DNA of 54,241 nt from an uncultured Pirellulaceae bacterium (GTDB lineage: Bacteria > Planctomycetota > Planctomycetia > Pirellulales > Pirellulaceae): the NCBI GenBank assembly GCA_937928555.1, contig CALFWR010000057.1:1-54241 (forward strand), in the 5' to 3' direction. This document shows positions 1-8,503 of the stretch, in pieces (positions within the stretch are counted from its first letter, which is position 1; every line of letters starts with the position of its first letter). A model generated the notes under the pieces. The model did not search any database. It was given only the letters and a program-made list of their open reading frames with translations, and had not been told where the DNA came from. Both the position numbers and the translations under genes were made by a program.

Positions 1-1
1 A

Positions 2-598
2 AAAAATGTTGAGGTGACTGCTGCTCTACAAAATGCTGCAGTAAAAAGTAACCTACAAACCCATTCATTGCATGAAGGTGCTGTGGGTGCTGTATCAAGC
101 TTCTTAAGCAGAGGTAGTGAAGTAGGCGGCGTAGCCAATAAAATATCTTCTCAACAAGCTTTCCGTGAAAACTTAGATTTAATCAGTAATGTTGCACCTA
201 ATCTTATTTACGCAGGAAACCCCGAGAAATTCTTAAAAAATAAATTTGGTCCTGAAGTATCAACTAAGATGTCCGCAGGTGCAAACAGTCTTTTGCTGTC
301 ACAAATTGAAGGGCTAGAAAAAGCTAAAGCAACTAAACTTATGGATATGTATACAAAGAACACACTAAACCTAGCCACCACCATGGGAGCATCCGGTAAA
401 GCTCAGGCTATTGTTCTTCGTGATTTTATGAAGACTGCCGGAGAGGTTTATGGTAAAAGCTCAAAAGAATATAAAGAGCTAACTAAGGTGTTTAGAACTG
501 GTGAGCTTGGTGGTCTTGTAGATACAGACTATCGAACCAGAAACGGTACAATAAGAAGCGTGCGAAAGAAGCTAGATGAAGTTAGGGGAACCCCATGA
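2..598 (+). CDS. Hypothetical protein, 5' end cut by window edge
   Basis: The frame is open from the window edge, so the true start lies outside; an internal GTG at 14 is the first possible start seen. The visible ~198 residues are rich in Ala, Lys, Ser and Thr, with no signal peptide or membrane segment and a basic C-terminus. I do not recognise a family. The stop overlaps the next start (ATGA at 595-598), so it is in one transcription unit with the two following genes, the last of which is type IV secretion-like. A cytoplasmic or secreted accessory protein of that cluster is possible, but this is inference. Base composition is much more AT-rich than the DNA after 3134. Confidence 0.75.
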   Translation, partial: KNVEVTAALQNAAVKSNLQTHSLHEGAVGAVSSFLSRGSEVGGVANKISSQQAFRENLDLISNVAPNLIYAGNPEKFLKNKFGPEVSTKMSAGANSLLLSQIEGLEKAKATKLMDMYTKNTLNLATTMGASGKAQAIVLRDFMKTAGEVYGKSSKEYKELTKVFRTGELGGLVDTDYRTRNGTIRSVRKKLDEVRGTP

Positions 599-1236
599 CC
601 AACAAACAAAAGATACTGATTGGCTTTGCAGCTTTCTTAACTATTATTATTGTTGGTTCAATTGTTACCGCTATTGGTAGAAATAGCTCAGAACCTACCG
701 GAGCTAGTATTAATTCTGAAGATAACATTAGCGAAGAAGACAAAGAAGAGTTAGAGAAGCAGCTTAAGTTAATTACTAACAATAGTGATGGTTTTGAAGT
801 TCTTTTCTTTGAAGATACTGAAGAGTATGAGGATGTTGTGGAGACAAAATCAGGAAATTTTGACATAACAACTACAAAAGCTAAAAGCGAAGATCATGCT
901 GGTCTTTTTATAGTAACCAAAATTGATGACCCAGCCCAATTCGCCAGCGGTGCTTTGGAGGTTTTATTAACTGAGAAGTTCTTTGATCTTATAGAAGAAG
1001 ATACTGAAGGAGCTAGTAGTGATGTGGGCAGATATAGTGTTACTGGTATTGAAGGTGTTATTGAGGCTTATGAAATTGATGCTCGGTTGAAAGAAGAAGA
1101 AATTGGCAAAGATACAGTCAGAACGAAAGTTGCAACTATTAGTATTGACGAGAATACGTACTTAAGTTGGGTGATAAGTAGTTATGATATAGATGTGTGG
1201 AGTCCCATAATAAGCAGTCTGAAGGTTAACTCATGA
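595..1236 (+). CDS. Hypothetical membrane-anchored protein
   Basis: 213 residues. A single N-terminal hydrophobic helix (about residues 7-27) follows a short basic start (MTNKQK), so it is likely an uncleaved anchor or signal sequence. It is followed by a very acidic linker (residues 40-60, many Glu/Asp) and a ~150-residue soluble domain ending in a Trp/Ile/Ser-rich segment. I do not recognise the domain; it would lie outside the membrane. ATGA overlaps on both sides (595-598 and 1233-1236) show translational coupling with its neighbours. The AT-rich codons match genes 1 and 3, not the DNA after 3134. Confidence 0.8.
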   Translation: MTNKQKILIGFAAFLTIIIVGSIVTAIGRNSSEPTGASINSEDNISEEDKEELEKQLKLITNNSDGFEVLFFEDTEEYEDVVETKSGNFDITTTKAKSEDHAGLFIVTKIDDPAQFASGALEVLLTEKFFDLIEEDTEGASSDVGRYSVTGIEGVIEAYEIDARLKEEEIGKDTVRTKVATISIDENTYLSWVISSYDIDVWSPIISSLKVNS

Positions 1237-3032
1237 CCTTAACTAATACCAGCTTTAAGAAAATTACTATATTCCTCTTATTAGCTATTGCCAGCCTGGC
1301 AAGTCTAAATCTAGTAAACTCAGTTCAAGTGGTGGCTCAGGAAAATGGCGGCATAAAGGACGCAATAATTGAGGACATAAACCCTATCGATGATGTTACT
1401 GGAACAGTAAAAGATCTTGGCGACACTGTAGGCGACTTAACAAATGGCGACTTAATAGGAGCAGCTGGGAACTTAACTTGTGCAGCCGGGAACTTTATAT
1501 CTATAGCTCCTTTATTGGGTACAGTTACCGATAAGATTACTGATAGAGTTGATAAGTGTTCCAATGGGATAGGTAGTGAATGTGAAGGAATTAACATATA
1601 TGTCGGGTGGTTAATATGCCCAATTGTAAGAGCGGCAGATAGTTTTATAGTTAACTTTCTAGATGAAGCCGTTGAAGATTTGTTTACTATTAACCTTGAA
1701 ACTGGTGAAGGCTTAGGTGAAACCCGAAGTGAATTAGAACAAGCTCAAGACTCTATTAATAGTAACCCACAAAACCAGCTTGACCTCGCCAGGAATGGCG
1801 CCCTCCAACAAGCCATAGACTCAGGTCAGCTTGATGATGAAGGTAGTGAGGCTGCTGATACTTTGAGTGCAATGAAGCAGATGTGGACCAACATGAGAAA
1901 CATAACTAATGCTTTGTTTGTTATCTTGTTTGTTGTTGCTATCTTTGGTCATGTTACTGGAGCTATAGAGGCTTATACTGCTAAGAAGATAATACCTAGG
2001 ATAGTTATAGCTGCAATTCTTACTCAGCTTAGTTGGTTTATATCTGTTGAGCTTAGTGCTATCTTTGATGATTTTGGGAAGGGGATAGGCGCACTACTAG
2101 AAACAACTCTTGAAGTTGAAGACGTAGAGTTAGTTGATGTTGTATTCCCGGATAAAGGAGAAGCTAATTCTGAAAACGACGTTCTTACTAGCGCAAGCAT
2201 ATTATTTGGTATCGGAACGAGTATTGTAGTTCTTTCCGCAACCACCGTACTTTGGTTACTTCTACCATTTGCTATAGGAATATTAGTTTCAATAATGATA
2301 ACTGTGGTAACACTGCTGGCTAGAAAAGTAATCTTAATAATGATGGTCATTGTTTCACCAATTGCTATGACTATGTGGGCACTACCCACAACTGATAAAT
2401 GGTCTAGGCGCTGGTTTAGTTGGTACACAAGACTCTTAGCAATGTTCCCATTTATCGTTGCGCTAATTGCCGTTGGTAAAGCAGTAGCTAAAGTCCTTTC
2501 AGGCGCTGGACAAGAAGGCAATAACGAGCGTAGCTGGATATTCACAATAGCTGCACTACTAACTTATATGGCCCCCTATGCCCTTCTACCGCTAACTCTT
2601 AAGCTAGCAATATCCACTATCTCTAACTTAACAGGTGTTTTAGACAATGCAGGTAAGTCTCTTACGGGCCGAGCTAAATCGTTTGCGCAGCAACAGCGAA
2701 CAGATATTAAGGGCCAGAAACGTAAAGACAACCTAGATCTTTACGCTAGTTCAAACAAACTAAGAAATGCTGACCTAAAGACAAGTCACGGTAGAAAAAA
2801 AGCCGCACAAGACTTTTATGGAAGAACTAAGGGTAGACTATTTAGCGGCGCAGCCTTGCCAACAAGATACAACAACCAAGTTATAGACGACTTAGCAGCT
2901 CAGGCTCAACAAGAAAGTATACAAAGAGCTGATGCAGACGATAAGCAAACATCAGCTCACTTAGCTAGCGTTGCAGCAGGCGGGGGAGAGCAATGGAGAT
3001 CATATAAACGAAACGCTGTGATTGAAAACTGA
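1233..3032 (+). CDS. TrbL/VirB6-like polytopic membrane protein (type IV secretion)
   Basis: 599 residues. An N-terminal signal-like helix (about 10-32) is followed by a ~190-residue external domain with several Cys, then at least six hydrophobic segments between about residues 225 and 475, including a long stretch rich in Val, Ile, Met and Thr around 340-385. A ~120-residue basic, Gln-rich cytoplasmic tail closes it. This plan resembles the TrbL/VirB6 inner-membrane channel proteins of type IV secretion systems, common in Patescibacteria; family assignment is by architecture, not by a diagnostic motif. The last two codons (GAA AAC) and the TGA stop coincide with the start of the 7-bp tandem repeat at 3024, so the real C-terminus may be lost at an assembly junction. 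Confidence 0.7.
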   Translation: MTLTNTSFKKITIFLLLAIASLASLNLVNSVQVVAQENGGIKDAIIEDINPIDDVTGTVKDLGDTVGDLTNGDLIGAAGNLTCAAGNFISIAPLLGTVTDKITDRVDKCSNGIGSECEGINIYVGWLICPIVRAADSFIVNFLDEAVEDLFTINLETGEGLGETRSELEQAQDSINSNPQNQLDLARNGALQQAIDSGQLDDEGSEAADTLSAMKQMWTNMRNITNALFVILFVVAIFGHVTGAIEAYTAKKIIPRIVIAAILTQLSWFISVELSAIFDDFGKGIGALLETTLEVEDVELVDVVFPDKGEANSENDVLTSASILFGIGTSIVVLSATTVLWLLLPFAIGILVSIMITVVTLLARKVILIMMVIVSPIAMTMWALPTTDKWSRRWFSWYTRLLAMFPFIVALIAVGKAVAKVLSGAGQEGNNERSWIFTIAALLTYMAPYALLPLTLKLAISTISNLTGVLDNAGKSLTGRAKSFAQQQRTDIKGQKRKDNLDLYASSNKLRNADLKTSHGRKKAAQDFYGRTKGRLFSGAALPTRYNNQVIDDLAAQAQQESIQRADADDKQTSAHLASVAAGGGEQWRSYKRNAVIEN

Positions 3033-3127
3033 AAACTGAAAACTGAAAACTGAAAACTGAAAACTGACAACTGAAAACTGAAAACTGAAAACTGAAAACT
3101 GAAAACTGAAAACTGAAAACTGAAAAC
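3024..3127. repeat. Tandem repeat (GAAAACT)n at composition breakpoint
   Basis: Fourteen full 7-bp units of GAAAACT plus a partial unit. One unit is changed to GACAACT (3066-3072). The array starts inside the last codons of the AT-rich membrane gene and stops 7 bp before the stop codon of a typical planctomycete gene. Low-complexity sequence of this sort is a classic place for two unrelated contigs to be joined wrongly. Confidence 0.95.
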
Positions 3128-3133
3128 CCGCCT

Positions 3134-4447
3134 TCAACCGAGCAGCTCCTTGATGGGCTGGCCTTCGCAGATTGCCAGGGGGCGTCCGACGGGTGTGTTG
3201 AGCTCTTGGTGGAAGTCGATGCCTAGCTGGTGTAGGACCGTGGCGTGGATGTCTTCGATGGGATGAGGGTTCTTGAGCAATTTTCTTGGTCGCTTTTCGC
3301 CCTTGGGCGGTGCCGAATGCGTCTCGCCGATGACTCGGCCGCCGGCGATGCCGCCGCCGGCAAGTGCGATGCTGAAACCGTGGGGCCAGTGGTCGCGACC
3401 GCCAAGGGGGTTCAGGTGCGGCGTGCGACCAAACTCGCCGCCGCAGAGAACGATCGTCGAATCAAACAGGTCGCGTTTCTTGAGCTCCGAAATCAGACTC
3501 GCAAAAGCTGGGTCGAGGATTTTGATACGCTTGCCCTGAAGTTCGTGATTGTTGGCGTGCGTGTCCCAGCCGCCAAGGGTGACTTCGACGCAGCGGACAC
3601 CGGTTTCGATCAGCTGCAAGGCAGCAAGGCAGCTGCGGCCAAATGGTGTTTCGCCAAAAGACGTTAACAGTGCCTTGGGGGCTTCGTTGACGTTAAACGC
3701 GGCCAGTTGGTCAGAAGACATCATGTCGAGAGCGGCTTTGGTGTTGAAGTCGCCAAGCGAACCGGCGATGGCTTTGTTACTGGCATTCTTTTTGAGAAAA
3801 TTCGAATCAAGATACCGGAGGCTTTGTAAGCGTTTGCTTTGGCGCGATTTGTCCACGTGCGATGTGATGTCAGAGACACGGTTGACCGGATCGCCGACTT
3901 TGAAAGCATCGAACTGATCGCCCAGGTAGCCGCCTCGGCCAGGAAGTTGACTCGGTAAAATCGAAATGTGTCTGGGCACCTGCATTGCCTGGTCACGCTC
4001 GTTGTTCAACTGGTGGCAGATGATGCTGCCAATCGCCGGGTGCTTGAGCGTCGGATCGGGACGGAAGCCGGTTTTGACATTGTAGATCGCTCGCTGGTGA
4101 TCGCCTTCACGGGAGGTCAGGGCGCGGACGATCGAAATGGATTCCATCTGTTCGGCGGTTTGAACAAGGCCATCGCCGAGCATGATGCCGGGCGCCTTGG
4201 TTTTGATGGCCTTGCTTCCAGCCGCGATTTTTGTGCCCGGGTGTGGGTCAAAAGTCTCCAGTTGGCTTGGTGCGCCTTCAAGCCAAAGGATGATCACCGA
4301 TAGCGGCTTTTTGGTTGGGATCCGCTGGTTGTTTCGGGCCAATGCGGTGGCAACAGGCGTCAACCAGGAAAGGCCGCTCAGTCCTGCCATTTTTAGGAGC
4401 GTACGCCGATCAAGGTGATCGATGCCGCCGCAGCTGTGATCTTCCAT
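3134..4447 (-). CDS. DUF1501 family protein
   Basis: 437 residues from the ATG at 4447, chosen because it places a twin-arginine-like motif (RRTLLKMAG, residues 14-22) near the N-terminus; an upstream in-frame ATG at 4525 would overlap the preceding gene. DUF1501 proteins are exported, sulfatase-fold-related proteins of unknown reaction, abundant in Planctomycetes. The expected features are seen: an SVIILWLEGAPSQLETFDPH stretch near residue 55, GGWDTHANN in the middle, and GGEFGRTPHLN then GRDHWPHGFS near the C-terminus. It lies 55 bp downstream of the DUF1549/DUF1553 gene on the same strand, the usual planctomycete pair. Confidence 0.92.
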   Translation of the reverse strand: MEDHSCGGIDHLDRRTLLKMAGLSGLSWLTPVATALARNNQRIPTKKPLSVIILWLEGAPSQLETFDPHPGTKIAAGSKAIKTKAPGIMLGDGLVQTAEQMESISIVRALTSREGDHQRAIYNVKTGFRPDPTLKHPAIGSIICHQLNNERDQAMQVPRHISILPSQLPGRGGYLGDQFDAFKVGDPVNRVSDITSHVDKSRQSKRLQSLRYLDSNFLKKNASNKAIAGSLGDFNTKAALDMMSSDQLAAFNVNEAPKALLTSFGETPFGRSCLAALQLIETGVRCVEVTLGGWDTHANNHELQGKRIKILDPAFASLISELKKRDLFDSTIVLCGGEFGRTPHLNPLGGRDHWPHGFSIALAGGGIAGGRVIGETHSAPPKGEKRPRKLLKNPHPIEDIHATVLHQLGIDFHQELNTPVGRPLAICEGQPIKELLG

Positions 4448-4502
4448 TTTTGATTCCTGATGAAGTTGGGTTGGCCAGCAGAAGGCTTGTTCGCCACTGT
4501 CA

Positions 4503-6158
4503 CTAATGATTCCAGCCGAATTCAAGTGAGTTGATCAGGCTCCAATAAAGATCGGTGACGGCTTCGGATTGGTTTTTCTGTAGTGCGAATCGTTGCTTGA
4601 ACCATTTCATTTCTTCTTCGCTGGGTCGGCGTGTGAGCGTGGCGAGGAACACGGTTTCGATCGTCGAATCGGTATCCGGAGAAAGATCCGCGATGTGTGC
4701 CGATGACATGCTCCCGTCGCTGATGCGACGATTGATCATCTCGCCGTTGAACATGAGAAGCTTTTGGGTGACCGTTTCGCCACGCTGGTCAAATTCGTTT
4801 TCGCCCGGATCACCATATCGGCTGACGAACTCCATTTGCTCGAGGGCTTTGCCCAACCGCCGGATCACGTGCGCATCGTTGTTGATTGCTGAAAGCGACG
4901 AAGCCTGAATCACCGCGCCGGCCATTTGTTCGGGACGTAGGCGTGTGAGAGGAAAAACCGCATTGGCATCGTGATGCTGCTGCGTGATTTCAAACTGCGA
5001 ATCGCTTTGCAAGCGAAAGGCTCGGGTCTCGGCGATGACCTCGATCATCCGCTGCAAGTCAAACTGGCTGTTGATGAAATCGTTGGCAAGGGTTTCCATC
5101 GCGGCGGGAAAGGGGCCGGAGAGTGGAATGTTGTCCACCGGATCGACCAGCGGTTTTCCGGTCATGATCGCCCACAGACGGTTGACCGCCGCTCTAGCGA
5201 AAGGGCGGTTTTCGGCGTGCGTGATCCAGCCAGCCAATTGGTCCCGAAGCGGTCCCTGTTCGGGCTGGAGTTCACTTTGCCAGGGAACCATCGCTTCGAT
5301 TTCGGTTTCGGTATCGTCGTGCAAAAGTTGATACTTCCACGATGCGTCGTCGTTTTCGATGTCGTGGATTCCGAAGAAGCTGTTTCGCGTGCCGCCAAAG
5401 AACGCCGCGAGATGGTGGAAATCCGTTTGCTCGCCGCCACGGGGGCTGTCCGGATCACCGACATGGATTTCGTCGGTGAAGTCATCGTGGCATTGAAGGC
5501 AGTCAATGCGCGTCGCGAGGAAGGCCCGCGAAGTCCTGCCGGCGAGCAACACCGGGTCCGGTTTATCTTCTTTGCCGCTGTCGGGGATAATGTTTCTCGT
5601 GTAAAAGTTCACCGCCGGCGAATCGGTCCAGATGCCGTCATCGGAAACCAGTTGCCGCACCAGTTCGTCGTAGGGTCGGTTGGCTTTGATTTCTTTGGCC
5701 AGCCAGTTGGCAAATCGGCGTCGACGGTAAAGAAGAAAAGGCCCGGCTTCGACGCCCACGAAAGCACGTGTGTAGCGTTCGGCGAGGTAGTCGTGTGTGC
5801 GGCCGTCTTCCAGAAGTCGCGAGACGCAGTAGTGGACGCGCTGGTCGGGTTCGATGTTCTCGATCGCGCGGATTTCCTGAACCGAAGGGATGGTCCCATT
5901 AAGAGCCAAATAAAGACGACGGACAACGTTGAGGTCATCGGCAAGTCCCACCGGCGTGATATTTTGTTTCTGCCAGTCGCCCTTAAAAGCTGCGTCGACT
6001 TCTGCGGCGACTTTTCTGATCGTAGACTGGGCGTTAGAGTTTGGCCGAAAAGTGGCAGGCGTGGCCAGTGTCGCGTCGGTCGGCAGCATGGCCCAAAGAA
6101 TTGCGATGCCAAGCCCGATGGCTCCGAGGAATACGGCATTTCTGATGAACGAATTCAT
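4503..6158 (-). CDS. DUF1549/DUF1553 domain protein
   Basis: 551 residues from the ATG at 6158, which opens onto a hydrophobic signal/anchor helix (FIRNAVFLGAIGLGIAILWA); an alternative ATG at 6188 adds ten polar residues. The DUF1549 part (about 40-230) contains the RLYLALNGTIPS and RYTRAF stretches and a cytochrome-like CLQCHDD motif. DUF1553 follows, with a VNRLWAIMTGKPLVDPVDN segment and a Q/E-rich C-terminal region. These exported planctomycete proteins are always found beside DUF1501 partners; their reaction is not established. Here the DUF1501 gene is immediately downstream. It lacks the separate N-terminal cytochrome c (PSCyt1) and LamG/Ig domains of longer homologues. An interspersed 187-bp element lies 93 bp upstream. 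Confidence 0.9.
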   Translation of the reverse strand: MNSFIRNAVFLGAIGLGIAILWAMLPTDATLATPATFRPNSNAQSTIRKVAAEVDAAFKGDWQKQNITPVGLADDLNVVRRLYLALNGTIPSVQEIRAIENIEPDQRVHYCVSRLLEDGRTHDYLAERYTRAFVGVEAGPFLLYRRRRFANWLAKEIKANRPYDELVRQLVSDDGIWTDSPAVNFYTRNIIPDSGKEDKPDPVLLAGRTSRAFLATRIDCLQCHDDFTDEIHVGDPDSPRGGEQTDFHHLAAFFGGTRNSFFGIHDIENDDASWKYQLLHDDTETEIEAMVPWQSELQPEQGPLRDQLAGWITHAENRPFARAAVNRLWAIMTGKPLVDPVDNIPLSGPFPAAMETLANDFINSQFDLQRMIEVIAETRAFRLQSDSQFEITQQHHDANAVFPLTRLRPEQMAGAVIQASSLSAINNDAHVIRRLGKALEQMEFVSRYGDPGENEFDQRGETVTQKLLMFNGEMINRRISDGSMSSAHIADLSPDTDSTIETVFLATLTRRPSEEEMKWFKQRFALQKNQSEAVTDLYWSLINSLEFGWNH

Positions 6159-6251
6159 GGCACAATCCGGATCGGGTCGTCTCGACATTGAAACTTCGAC
6201 TGGAGAAGATAGTACACTCCTGCCTACAAGTCTGTTTTCTCAATTATTCAC

Positions 6252-6438
6252 CCCGGATTATTCACGACGACGGGCGTTGATTCTACCTCTGGCCAACAGA
6301 GGGAAAGGAAAAGATGAATTTCAACAAGAAATGTGAATCATCCGGTGAAAGAAAACCACAGCGATCGTTTCATCGCATCAGAGTCGCGGATCACTGTCGC
6401 AACTGATTCTGACGCCCACGCCTCGTGAATAATCCGGG
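6252..6438 (+). mobile_element. 187-bp MITE, copy A
   Basis: Full-length member of the nine-copy family. It begins CCCGGATTATTCACGA and ends TCGTGAATAATCCGGG, a perfect 16-bp terminal inverted repeat. Flanked by a 5-bp direct repeat TTCAC (6247-6251 and 6439-6443). It sits between the divergent DUF1549 gene and the membrane protein gene at 6425 and supplies a GTG codon in frame with the latter. Confidence 0.93.
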
Positions 6439-7870
6439 TTCACAGTTGACATTTTTTTCCAAATCCTCTGATTGGCAGGATCCATTGACTGGAACCAACC
6501 CACAACCCGGCGACAGATCGACGTTCGTTAATTTTTCGCCTCGTGATGAAGTTGTGGCGAAGTTGAACGACGTGCTGCGGGCGCAGTTGGAGTCAGCAAC
6601 AAGAGGCAATGCAAGCGGGCCGCAAAGTTGGCCGTTTCGGCTGGCGGCCCGGTGTTGGAATCTGTGCGGGGTGCTGTTTGGCATTTTCAGCAGGATCTTC
6701 CTGTTGGCGGTGATTGCGAATGTTCCGCTATTGCAGTTGATTGGATTCGGTTACTTGCTCGATGCCGGTGGTCGCGCGGCGCGGGGGGATCGGTGGAGTC
6801 TGTTTCGCGAAAGCCTGACGCGGGCGTCGCGATTGGGCGGAATTTTGTTGGGTGCGTGGTTGCTGATTTGGCCCGTGCGGATCGTGTCCGGGTTTTGGCT
6901 CGACGCTTCGATCATCGATCCGACCAGCGAGCAGACGGCTTTTTTGAAAGTGCTTCAGTGGGTGTTTCTTGTAGCGACCGTCGCTCATGTGATAGCCGCG
7001 ATTTTGTGCGGCGGAAAGCTGCGATATTTCTTTTGGCCGCTGGTGGCACCGTTTTCGATATTCGTGTGGCTGGTCCGGCGAAGTTCTGCCACGCGAAAAA
7101 TTCTCGAGGGGGCGTTGGGTTGGTTGATGCCAAAATTCGTGGCCGACATTTGTTCCGTAAAGCCAATCGGCGACTGGTTCCTGCCCGCGATCTTTGTGAA
7201 AAAGCTGTTTGTTGGCGAGTTGTATGGGAAGTCGAGAGACGCGGTTTGGGATTTCCTGGCCGGGTTTGAACCGGTTCGATATTTTCTGCTGGGACTGAAA
7301 GGATTTGGCGGAACGCTGGTCTGGCTTGCGCTGCCGACGCTGTTGCTCGCCGGTGCCAATAGCGAAAAACAGGGGATGGCGGGATTGTTTTTGCTGCTGG
7401 GGTTAATTGTCAGCATCCCGGTGTTCACGATGCTGCCATTTTTACAAGCCAACTTTGCGATCGAAGGGAAATTCCGCAGGTTCTTTGAAGTGCGAAACGT
7501 GCTGAAGCAATTTGGTCGGGCACCCTTTGCGCACCTGCTGTCGCTGCTACTGATCCTTGTGTTGGCGGTGCCGCTGTTCCTGCTCAAGATCGAGCAGATT
7601 CCTGCTGAACTGATGTGGACGCTGTCGCTGTTGTTCATTGCCTTGGGTTGGCCCAGTCACTGGTTGGCCGGGTGGGCGGTTCGCAGGTCGGCAAAGAAGG
7701 AAAAGCCCGTTCGTTGGTGGATCCGATACCCGGTTCAGTTTTTGGCCGGGCCGGTATCGTTCGCGTTTGCGGTTTTCTTTTTCCTGTCGCGGTACGTCAG
7801 TTGGAACGGCACACTGAGTCTGCTTGAGAACCACGTGTTCCTGATGCCGGTGCCGTTTTGGTTGGGCTAG
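6425..7870 (+). CDS. Polytopic membrane protein, family not recognised
   Basis: Up to 481 residues. The first in-frame start is a GTG (6425) inside the right inverted repeat of MITE copy A, reading VNNPG. Later in-frame starts, a TTG at 6485 or GTG at 6554, are also possible, so the N-terminus is uncertain. From residue ~75 there are at least eight hydrophobic helices (for example ILLGAWLLIWPVR, and long Leu/Val-rich segments near residues 300, 330, 380 and 400). A conserved-looking IGFGYLLDAGGRAARGD loop follows the first helix. It resembles large planctomycete membrane proteins without known function. A TTGACA hexamer at 6443 just outside the MITE could be a -35 box, in which case the downstream starts are more likely. 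Confidence 0.8.
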   Translation: MNNPGSQLTFFSKSSDWQDPLTGTNPQPGDRSTFVNFSPRDEVVAKLNDVLRAQLESATRGNASGPQSWPFRLAARCWNLCGVLFGIFSRIFLLAVIANVPLLQLIGFGYLLDAGGRAARGDRWSLFRESLTRASRLGGILLGAWLLIWPVRIVSGFWLDASIIDPTSEQTAFLKVLQWVFLVATVAHVIAAILCGGKLRYFFWPLVAPFSIFVWLVRRSSATRKILEGALGWLMPKFVADICSVKPIGDWFLPAIFVKKLFVGELYGKSRDAVWDFLAGFEPVRYFLLGLKGFGGTLVWLALPTLLLAGANSEKQGMAGLFLLLGLIVSIPVFTMLPFLQANFAIEGKFRRFFEVRNVLKQFGRAPFAHLLSLLLILVLAVPLFLLKIEQIPAELMWTLSLLFIALGWPSHWLAGWAVRRSAKKEKPVRWWIRYPVQFLAGPVSFAFAVFFFLSRYVSWNGTLSLLENHVFLMPVPFWLG

Positions 7871-7877
7871 TTTCGCG

Positions 7878-7922
7878 GAAACCGGTTGAGCAGAAACCGG
7901 TTGAGTGGAAACCAGTTGAGCG
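7878..7922. repeat. Three 15-bp tandem repeats between convergent genes
   Basis: Three consecutive copies of GAAACCGGTTGAGCA (7878-7892), GAAACCGGTTGAGTG (7893-7907) and GAAACCAGTTGAGCG (7908-7922). They fill the gap between the convergent stop codons at 7870 and 7927. Each unit contains the AACCGGTT palindrome (AACCAGTT in the third). Confidence 0.9.
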
Positions 7923-7926
7923 TTGG

Positions 7927-8445
7927 TTAATCGCCGGTCCAGACGCCCCGTTGCCACTTGATGTCGGTTTGTTCGTTGAGCCGCAAACGCAGAGAAAGTT
8001 GAGCGGCGTGGTGTTGGATGTGCCGAATGTTGTAAACGTGGACTTCCGCCCGCGGGCCCTTGATCCAGTCGAAGCCCGAAGCAGCGGACAGTTGATCTTC
8101 TGTTTCGGATTCGAGTACTGAAATGGTTTTGCAGCGGCAGTGTTGAAGGTAAAGGTTGATGAACTCTCGGGTGTAGCGGGTCGTTGGCTTTTCGTCATCC
8201 CACTGTTCGTACCCTGCGAACACGGCTGCGTGTTGCCGGTGGAATTGTTGGTCTTCGATGTCGCGCGGGGTCAAGCCAAGATAAACGTCTGCATAAAACA
8301 GCGTGTGAAAAGCCGATTGGTCAAAGCCATGATTGCAAACCGGTTCGGTCCACGCGGGCTCAGGGCATTGGTCAATGCAGTCCTTGAGCGTCAGGAAGGC
8401 AGCTTCGAACTGGCTTGCCACCAGGGCTTTGTACTGTTCAAGCAT
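7927..8445 (-). CDS. DinB-like metal-binding protein
   Basis: 172 residues. The pattern fits the DinB/YfiT four-helix superfamily: an early His in a SAFHTLFYADVYLGL helix (about residues 44-58) and a late HIQHHAAQLS helix (about 137-146). Together they give the usual three-His metal site. Family members include bacillithiol- and mycothiol-dependent transferases and many uncharacterised stress proteins; substrate cannot be told from sequence. No signal peptide, so cytoplasmic. It faces the membrane protein gene tail to tail, with the 15-bp tandem repeats between. The next upstream gene on this strand, the C1 peptidase, ends 59 bp before its start, so cotranscription is possible. Confidence 0.8.
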   Translation of the reverse strand: MLEQYKALVASQFEAAFLTLKDCIDQCPEPAWTEPVCNHGFDQSAFHTLFYADVYLGLTPRDIEDQQFHRQHAAVFAGYEQWDDEKPTTRYTREFINLYLQHCRCKTISVLESETEDQLSAASGFDWIKGPRAEVHVYNIRHIQHHAAQLSLRLRLNEQTDIKWQRGVWTGD

Positions 8446-8503
8446 CTTTCACAGCGGTTTAACGTAGGGTCGAGCGACAAATTCGGTCGCGAGTGCGATT
8501 GGC

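Noticed and set aside
3024..3127. Possible CRISPR or origin iterons
   Set aside because: A 7-bp unit without spacers, low complexity, no replication gene next to it.
4971..6191. 406-codon open frame opposite the DUF1549 gene
   Set aside because: It mirrors the third-position GC bias of the real minus-strand gene, has no recognisable domain, and the minus frame carries clear DUF1549/DUF1553 motifs.
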